Positions 57,171 to 64,000 of a stretch of DNA of 64,000 bases are shown here, piece after piece. Source of the DNA: Dendrocalamus latiflorus. Taxonomy: Eukaryota; Streptophyta; Magnoliopsida; Poales; Poaceae. Where the stretch lies: assembly GCA_017311315.1 (NCBI GenBank), contig CM029653.1:40298412-40362411 (forward strand). Reading direction: 5' to 3'. The translations under genes were made by a program, and so were the position numbers. The stretch's first letter is position 1, and each line of letters starts with the position of its first letter. The notes beneath the pieces were generated by a model. It was not told where the DNA came from. It saw nothing but the letters and a program-made list of their open reading frames with translations, and did no database searches.

Positions 57171-57754
57171 CTCCAACCCTTCGAGTCTGCAAGGAACAGG
57201 AGTCAGGAGACACATCGAGGACAAGAGCATTGCGTGGTATCTACGGCCGGTCCGGGGCTCACAGGAGCGGCATGTGATTCATATTAAGAATCCCCAAAAC
57301 AGTTTGCTCCTGTAGAGGGTAGTGCTAAATCTGAGAGCGACGCGACAAAACTGCCTGCAACTTTGATTGCAAGGGCTCACACGCGCGTCCTACTAGCAAG
57401 CCGCACCGCCTTTTCATGCCGAATGCAATTCCATGACAAGAACAATTCCAGGGCTCGAATGGGCTTCAGACCAGGCGACACAAAGGTATCTCCCCTCCTG
57501 TCCTCTCTGTGGTATGCCACTTTTGCAATATCATCATCATCATGCCTTGATTAAACTTTCTCAATCCAAGCTGATCTGCATTTAGTTCATTGTTTCCATG
57601 GTTGTTGTTGTCTTTAGTTAATAATCAAGGCAAAACTTAGTTTGCACGGTTTACACCATCATTTAGTAACTTTCGACGACTAAAGCAGCAGACTAGCAGT
57701 TGCCTGCACGACTCTTGCTAGACGACTCATGACCTGAAGGGTTAAGAAAGGGCT
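57171..57754. other. Non-coding, no gene recognised
   Basis: Moderate-GC piece 57290-57500 with a short frame but no known protein; a possible donor CAAAG|GTATCT lies at 57485, so it may be an orphan exon. Confidence 0.35.
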
Positions 57755-57965
57755 CTTCTTTCATTTTCTATAAACTATTTTTATAGTAACTAACTTTTAA
57801 ATAAAGTGTCTTTTAAAAATAATATTTATAAGTTAATTATACTATATACTATAACGATTTTATTCATATCAGTCAAAACCTCATACGAATTTCTATTACT
57901 TTGTACTCTCTTTCACAAATAAACTAAAAATCATAAACCATAATCATAAGCCCGAAGCAAACCCA
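57755..57965 (-). mobile_element. MITE family A, inverted copy
   Basis: TTATAGTAACTAACTTTTAAATAAAGTG, ATTATACTATATACT, TTTTATTCATATCAGTCAAAACC, CTATTACTTTGTACTCTCTTTCACAAATAAAC and AACCATAATCATAAGCC match the inverted family order. Confidence 0.6.
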
Positions 57966-58179
57966 AAAGCTAGTTCTTTCCTGCACGTCATGGTGTTGGT
58001 TACTTTTTCTACCACAGCGTCTTTATCATCCGAAATTTCTCTTGCCTGTTCCTGGGAGGGTTCATGGTCGTAAATACCAAGCACATGCAAAAACAACATG
58101 TTACACAAGGGACTTTGTAGTAAATAACAACAGTAAATCCAAAGCACTTACCGGGATCCATGAGTAGTAAGTAACGTCG

Positions 58180-58405
58180 CCGGGTTCTTTTGGGTTTTTG
58201 GCTTAGTAATTGGCTTTCAAATAGTCTATACTTTTAAGATAGGGTTTACGAGTCAATTATAGTAGATATTGTACCGAATTCATCTATATTGGCCAAAATC
58301 ACGCGTGATATCTCTCTCCATACTCTCTCTTGCAAACAGTCAGAATTCAAAAGATTTAAGCTAAAAACCATAAACTGCAGCCCGAAAGAATCCCACCCAG
58401 TAGCT
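58180..58405 (-). mobile_element. MITE family A, inverted copy
   Basis: Starts GGGTTCTTTTGGGTTTTTGGC and ends CCCGAAAGAATCCCACC. Inside are GTCAATTATAGTAGATATTGTACC, TTCATCTATATTGGCCAAAATCACGCGTG and CTCTCTTGCAAACAGTC. GGGTTCTTT and AAAGAATCCC are its inverted ends. Confidence 0.65.
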
Positions 58406-58669
58406 TGTTGGATTCTTGAAGGCTTCTAGTAATTTCTCAATTAGAGGAAAGGAGAAAATGGGAAAAAGGAAAATGGCTGAGGGGCCCACCTGTCAGCTGA
58501 AGGCAAGAAATGTTGAGGGATTAAAAACCCTAGCTCATTTGTGCAGACGTGTGGGCCGGGTTTTCCCGGCCATTTCGGTGGCCGCTCGGCAAGGCGGCAC
58601 TAGAGGCATGATCATGCCGGGCCTTTCGGATCCGACCATTCACATCAATTGCGTCGCACGATGCCATGT

Positions 58670-61275
58670 TCCTCTCCTTTAAAAAGGGTGATCTTTTCTC
58701 AATTTTTGGGGTCAGAAATCTAAACTGCCCTCCTGATTTGTGCTTCTTCCTCTCTTATTCTTGGTTTTGATCTGGTGGGGATTTGGGGGTTTTGGGCATC
58801 ACCGTTCTTGATGACGAACCCTTGATCCCCTGTGCACATACCCCCCTTGGTTTCCTCGAAGTGTCGCATCATCTGTGAATGTTTCGGTTGGAGGGGAAAT
58901 TGAGGCTTGTGTTGTCGATTGCTGTGGAGGTCAACCTTGGCTTGGCAGAGAGGAGTGCTGTGATATTTGGTGTTCTTGGGTGCACTTGGCTGGTGCATCT
59001 TCGTGTGTGGCATCCTCCCGTTACGTCAACTTCTTTGTTTGGTGTGTCCCAAACGGAGAATAAAGGCATTGTATCTCCAACGACCATGTCTTCTCACCGC
59101 GACACAGCGGGGCAATTGTTTTCTGGATCAGCATCATTAGGTGTGCCTTGCCTGTTCTTCTCGGGGGCTTCGAGTGCCATCCGCTCTGTAAGCATTTCGG
59201 TTTACATTTTCCACATTACCTACATAGTGTGTTGTGCTAGTTTATCTATGATTATTGACTAGTACTGGGAGACTTTGCAAGTAATGTTTGTGGGCTTGGT
59301 TCATTAGCTCGGTGAGGATATCTGTCATGTTATGAAATTAAGTGTGATAATTGATCATACTTGAATTAAGTTCAATTGCTTCTCATTGTCAGTTTGATTA
59401 AAAAGGGGACTAGCTTTTGGTACGTTGTCTGGAAAGAATCAGTATTGTCGCTCTGAGCTACAGATTGCCTTGCCTATCTATTTTGTCATTTTGCTTGATC
59501 GATTCTGATAGATGTTCATATCCTTAGAGTATTTGAATGATAATCTGTTGTACTGATTCGTTTGCAAGATTGTTTCCTTAATCTTCTGTTACTGGGGGGG
59601 GGACTCAAGCTAGTTATCAGTGAGAAATTATCTGAACTTTTATGAAGTTCTCTTAATGGCTCAAAGTCTGAACTTTAGATTATCACATTTAATCAATGAA
59701 GCACATCGACAAGTATCGAGAAGGCCAAGAATTATTCTTGTGCAACTCTACATCTGAGAGCAATAATCAAATTAAACCGAGATTTATGTTGTTTTAATTG
59801 ATTTACTGTTCTGTGTACCAAGTGGTATGTTTAGTTTAACTGCTATTCTGCTCCATGTTTTAAGTACATTATGTAGTTTAAATGATATGGCAGATTTATA
59901 TATTTTCATGTTGATTGTGTTGTTTAATTGCTGCTGAAACTGCACTTTATTTATGTTGATTTTTAGATATTCTCTTGGTATATATATGTTGGGCATAACT
60001 TTCTGCTTGAATGACTTAAATAGTATACATGTGTATGTGTTGATTAAGTCATGTATATTTTCTATCTTTGTTAATTATGCTGGAATTAATTCTGAATATA
60101 TGCTAAACCGCATGTGTTACAACAGTAGCTACCGCACTACCACAGAAACAGATTAAGAGGCGCTTCTCAGCACGCTTGCATGTTCCCATTGTTGCATGTT
60201 CACATGGCATGAAACTAGTATGAACGAAAACATTCACATTGAGCTAGTTGGTGTTCACTTGTTCGATATGAATGAAAACATGTTCACCTGTTCACATTAA
60301 TAGAGATATCCTTGGAATGTGGATATTAACAGTAAACGAGAAAACCCATGATGTTAGCACATGACGTAATCCACAGTTTACTGCCTAAAAGAACAAACCA
60401 ACAAGTTTTAAATTTACCAAGCACAGGCAAAACAACACAATTCTGTTCTTGCCTATACTATCGTAGAAAAACACTGTAAAACTATAATTGAAGTCCACAT
60501 ACCACTATCTAAAGTAAAACTATACAAGTTAATTTTGACAAATGACAACTTATCACATTTAGAGCAGTATATGTTAATAGAGCAGTATCTGCTCAACCTC
60601 AGAGGCGTATATGTTAACAGATAATTCACCATGTTTGTACTTTTTCCTAAACATGATATTAATTCCCTATTTCTGTTCTACTTGAAATCCCAAACCAACA
60701 TTAGCAATGCATCCTCTAGAAATAGTTTAACAGAAAGCATTGAAATGGATACAGTTTACCATGTTTTATTTTTCGTTTGTAATGAAAACCAGAGTAAATT
60801 GTGCTTGAAACTGGCAGTTAAGAATTATAACCTTTTACAGTCGAATGGTTTAATTATTTCCCTCTTTGTTTTAAAAGAGTTGTTTTGAAAGTTGATAACT
60901 AAAGACAATAGTGTATGCATTACGGAAGCAGAATTTCTGTAATTGGGTTTTGTTTGTGGTTCTGTAAGACACTTCATTTCTTTTAGTAGAAATACAGGCC
61001 TTCTAGCTCTTCGATCTTGAAATAAACATTATAGAAGCAGGATGAAAAACACACAATGTGCTAATTGTTGCCTTATCTAACTTATCTTACAAGGTCTGTA
61101 CTGACCGATTATGCCATTTTCTGCAACCACAAGATGAACTGTGGTGGTACATTATGCAAATGCAAGGATGGTGAGGAAACCACCCGAGACACCAGGTCAA
61201 ATAGGAGGACACTCTGTGGGGGCATGCTAGTCTCTGATTATTGCAGCTGTTGTGATGTGAACAGATTCTAATGGG
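58670..61275 (+). other. Possible two-exon transcript of unknown function
   Basis: TTTAAAAAGG (about 58678) could be a TATA box. A moderate-GC stretch 58700-59190 follows, with a frame including MSSHRDTAGQLFSGSASLGV and CLFFSGASSAIRS from ATG 59085, and a donor CTCT|GTAAGC at about 59190. A candidate second exon begins after TTACAAG near 61095. Joined, one frame gives VCTDRLCHFLQPQDELWWY and a stop about 8 codons later; another exon frame (61065-61271) is cysteine-rich (GGTLCKCKDGEE, LVSDYCSCCDVNRF). I recognise no family. It may be a non-coding RNA, a small-protein gene or a gene fragment. The intervening 59200-61090 is AT-rich and looks intronic. Confidence 0.28.
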
Positions 61276-61363
61276 AAGGAACACTTCAAATAGGAGGACA
61301 CTCTGTGGGGGCATGCTAGTCTCTGATTATTGCAGCTTTTGTGATGTGAACAGATTCTAATGG
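61197..61363. repeat. Tandem duplication, 77-bp unit with 89-bp period
   Basis: TCAAATAGGAGGACACTCTG through AACAGATTCTAATGG occurs at 61197-61274 and 61286-61363 with one substitution (CAGCTG/CAGCTT). The copies are separated by GAAGGAACACT. Near identity indicates a recent event. Confidence 0.95.
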
Positions 61364-61364
61364 T

Positions 61365-62903
61365 ATGATCATGCACCTTAATGCAGCTTTTGAATCTTTG
61401 TGCGGTATTGCAATATGACAACAAAATTTCTAGCCTATGTTGTTTCTTCATAATGTGCTAACTATAGGACATGTGTTTCTACATGGAGGAGGACTTCCCC
61501 ACACAACATTATCCTCTGGGCAAACAGATAATCTATCCGTGCACTATAAAGCTTAGGCGTAATAGATGATGTCTACAGACACCAGGGGGCAAGAAAAAAG
61601 AATGGCAAAGGTAATACTACTGAATGATGGTTGTCTATGCTGCTGGTTGTTATCTGCAAATCGAATGATGAGCTCTAGTTTGCTACTGTGATGTTCTTCT
61701 ATTTCCTATTTAGTTTAAGGTACACCTATTTGCAAGTTTTGATTGGTTAAGTAACAGTGATATGTTAGCAATTAGCAAAATTTTCAGGCTAAGGTAGTAA
61801 GGAGGATGAATAAAAAGTTTAAATTAGAAAAAACTACCCATGTTCTGAATTTTCATTTGAGCAGATATGGGAAGGGAGCCTGGCGACGGAGGATTCTGGG
61901 AGGAAGGGCGGCAGCGGAGGAAGGGTGGAGAAATGCTAGTGGCTGAGGAAGGGGGAAGAAATGCCGGTGGTGGAGGAATCTGGAGGGAGGGAGGTGGCGG
62001 AGGAAGGGGGAGGGATGCTGGCAGAAGGGAGGAGGGAGGCCAGCGATACAAAGGGGGAGGGAGCACGGCACGGTAGGCGGAGGAAGCAGGGAGGGAGCCG
62101 GGTGGTGGAGGAATCTCAGCGGTGCACGAACAGATACCAAATAGTAGTGCAAAAAAGATGGTGAGAGAGGGAGGAGTGGCTACCTACCTCGAGGGGGGGG
62201 GGTGGCCGCTTCGAGCGTTCGGGCCGACGAAGCCGATGGAGAGAGTTATCTCGACGGTCGAGAAGGAAAAGAGACAAAGAGTAGCAAGCGAAGCGTCTGG
62301 AGACGAATCGAATGGGACCAGGACGATGCACTTGATCTGTTCGGCTCAGTTGATCTAGTGGGGGCCATAAAAACGTGTCCTTGGACACCGAAATTGTCCC
62401 AGCTGGATTTCTATCAGTTTATATATGCCTTGGTACTCTAAAAATGGTGATGTCATGTATGAGACACTATTCTCACCTATCTTCTCTTTAAATATATTTT
62501 CACATCAGATTTTTCTTATATGCTAGGCTAATTAAAACCATGAACATAACTAATATGGATCATTAGTAGTGCCCTTATAATAAACAGTGAATCGGCGATG
62601 AATGCCTCATGCTGCATGGCACTGTTATTGCTGCATTGACGAAGAGAGGGCAATGATTGCATGGCCGCGTGGATTCTTGGCCCCCACAGTATATCAAATC
62701 TCGAGATCTACTTGAGGGCAATCGATGGATGGCCCCGTCTCCACCCTACCCATCTGGCTGGGACGTCTCGCATTGGCTACCCTACGCTACACGCACATCC
62801 AGCTCTCTCGCCGAAAACGCCACGAGTTGAAAAGCGAAAAAGGGCGCTGGCCCTACAGTAAAAAGACTCCACGATCATCTGTCCGACTACACGTTTCCAA
62901 TTG
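61365..62903. other. Non-coding interval with purine-rich tract
   Basis: 61865-62110 is GGAGG(A/G)-rich minisatellite-like DNA that makes long frames on both strands (Pro/Ser-rich or Gly/Arg-rich) without protein identity. 62160-62400 is a GC-rich patch with a frame on each strand, also unassigned. No gene called. Confidence 0.45.
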
Positions 62904-62905
62904 CG

Positions 62906-63206
62906 AAGTGATTGGCAAGCACTACCAAGTAACCGGCTAAGGGCGTCCGCAATGGTAATAGCTAGTACTAACTATATAGTCAGCTGACGTGGAGGTGAGA
63001 GACAAAAGCAAAGACTATTTTATACTGTTGGACCCATATGCTCCTCTCTCATGTTCTTGGACTACGTGAAATAGATCAGCTATTTACTCGTCGCTAGTGA
63101 CTACTCTCTCTCCTACTTTTTCCTTGCCACATCAGATCTAGCTAACTAAATAGCCAGCTGTTGGAGACGCCCTAAGTGATTGGCAAGCACTACCAAGTAA
63201 CCGGCT
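62906..63206. repeat. 33-bp direct repeats flanking a MITE
   Basis: AAGTGATTGGCAAGCACTAC + CAAGTAACCGGCT occurs identically at 62906-62938 and 63174-63206. Without the MITE and one TAA the two would be head to tail. Confidence 0.95.
62941..63172. mobile_element. Tourist/PIF-Harbinger MITE with TAA target duplication
   Basis: The left end GGGCGTCCGCAATGGTAATAGCTAGT and the right end ACTAAATAGCCAGCTGTTGGAGACGCCC are inverted repeats (GGGCGTC/GACGCCC). TAA flanks it at 62938-62940 and 63173-63175. The 232-bp interior is non-coding. Ends and 3-bp duplication fit the Tourist group. Confidence 0.88.
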
Positions 63207-63309
63207 GGAAATTTCAATTCCCTCTGTTTTCGATTCCTTATCATGTTTGATCATACATATTTAGACAATCATTTTTATTTACATTATGGTGGTGATCATT
63301 TGGGCTTTT

Positions 63310-63570
63310 TTTGGTGGATTATGGCTGAAAAACACTGTAGCTGGCTGAAAAAACACTGTAGCTAACAAAGACTTATTTAGCATAATTAAATTTAAAAAAA
63401 ATAAAAAATATATAAAAATTATGTTAGCCCATTACATATAATACAAACAAATACGGAAAAAAAGAACCGGCAAAAAAGCTTAACAAAAAAACTAAAAGTT
63501 CAGAAAAAGACGAAATTTATGAATAGTGAAAAATAAGCCGGAAGCTAAAAGCTGAAGCCAAAACGATCAC
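63310..63570 (+). mobile_element. MITE family B
   Basis: TGGCTGAAAAACACTGTAGC (twice in tandem), GACTTATTTAGCATAATTAA, TATGTTAGCCCATTACATAT, ACAAACAAATACGGAAAAAA, AGAACCGGCAAAAAAGCTTA, GACGAAATTTATGAATAGTG and AAAATAAGCCGGAAGCTAAA. The same sequence order is seen twice in each copy of the 3.6-kb repeat. Confidence 0.7.
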
Positions 63571-64000
63571 AACCGTACCTATAGCAAGTAACTATTTTGA
63601 TAGACAGTAACCATAAGAAGTAATAAAATCATGTATTTTTTTGCTATCTGTATAAGCACACAACAAAATTTTGTACTGGAAATAGCAATATGCCAAGTAT
63701 TTGTAGAAGAAAATTTTATTAAAAAAATATCAAAGAAACGAAAACGGAGGGTGTAGCTAGGACCGTGTAATCGAAGAGTGACAGTACGTGCTGGGCACAT
63801 CGAACCAAAATGGATGAACTTGATTCGTGCTGGGACCACGTACGTATATATAGTGCGATCTTGCACTGTTGTAGTATTGTTCCCTAAGGCTAGGGTCCTG
63901 TTTGTGATGCTCACGTTGGAGCTACTAGGAGTTTTGGAGGAGCATCTCTAACAGTATGAGCTAGTTACTAGCTCTAAGATAACTTCTTCAATAGTACTAA
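63571..64000. other. Window end, non-coding with start of a MITE
   Basis: From about 63937 GAGGAGCATCTCTAACAGTATGAGC resembles the left end of a Tourist-like MITE that runs out of the window. TATATATAG near 63845 is a possible TATA box for a gene beyond the window; no coding exon is visible. Confidence 0.35.

Noticed and set aside
61824..62164. Pro-rich minus frames and Gly-rich plus frames
   Set aside because: Minisatellite-like GGAGG repeats leave every frame open; no domain signal.
1..64000. CRISPR arrays, bacterial operons or tRNA/rRNA genes
   Set aside because: The window is plant nuclear DNA; no spaced direct-repeat arrays of CRISPR type, no complete tRNA cloverleaf and no rRNA signature were found.

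Overview
This is nuclear DNA from a flowering plant, almost certainly a grass (Poaceae). Genes have few, GC-rich exons (first exons above about 65% GC) in AT-rich surroundings. Splice sites are canonical plant GT-AG (one probable GC-AG). The space between genes is packed with small MITEs, a non-autonomous CACTA element, hAT remnants and decayed Ty1-copia and Ty3-gypsy elements of the kind common in grasses. I do not name a species.

Four host genes can be reconstructed exon by exon: (1) a nodulin-like major facilitator superfamily transporter, 3609-8473 (+), 3 exons, 595 aa; (2) a secreted class III peroxidase, 14640-18214 (-), 3 exons, 341 aa, with all eight conserved cysteines and both active-site histidines; (3) a p24/emp24 (TMED) cargo receptor of the early secretory pathway, 27121-29950 (-), 4 coding exons, about 212 aa, carrying an apparent 1-base deletion in exon 2; (4) an ACT-domain-repeat (ACR) protein, 48388-51366 (+), 7 exons, 462 aa. 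They are unrelated neighbours, not an operon or cluster. Weaker gene-like pieces are a TFIIB-related zinc-ribbon pseudogene cut by an LTR (9949-10238), a lysine/alanine/proline-rich histone H1-like tail (36319-36675), a possible minus-strand multi-exon gene at 23.1-24.2 kb, and a possible two-exon transcript at 58.7-61.3 kb.

Layout: 1-3.0 kb retroelement debris (LINE, Ty1-copia gag) and an hAT MITE; 3.0-8.9 kb transporter; 9.2-14.0 kb MITEs, TFIIB-like pseudogene, gypsy fragment with one LTR, degenerate hAT; 14.6-18.4 kb peroxidase, whose 2.5-kb first intron holds a tRNA-derived SINE-like piece and MITEs; 19.2-20.6 kb CACTA element with 3-bp target duplication; 20.6-27.1 kb mostly non-coding repeats; 27.1-30.3 kb p24 gene; 31.7-34.8 kb a PIF-like element with a GC-rich cargo and a large foldback element split by about 1 kb of organelle-like DNA; 36.3 kb H1-like ORF; 37.0-44.5 kb a direct duplication of a 3.6-kb block; 44.7-47.8 kb LTR-like DNA; 48.2-51.4 kb ACR gene; 51.6-57.2 kb further LTR-retrotransposon remains, including a short element with recognisable LTR ends, primer-binding site and polypurine tract; 57.7-64.0 kb MITEs, an uncharacterised transcript-like region and a Harbinger-type MITE sitting exactly on the junction of a 33-bp tandem repeat.

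No novel multi-gene system is evident. The most notable points are the p24 frameshift, the 3.6-kb duplication, the nested organelle-like insert, and several insertions whose target sites can be read directly.
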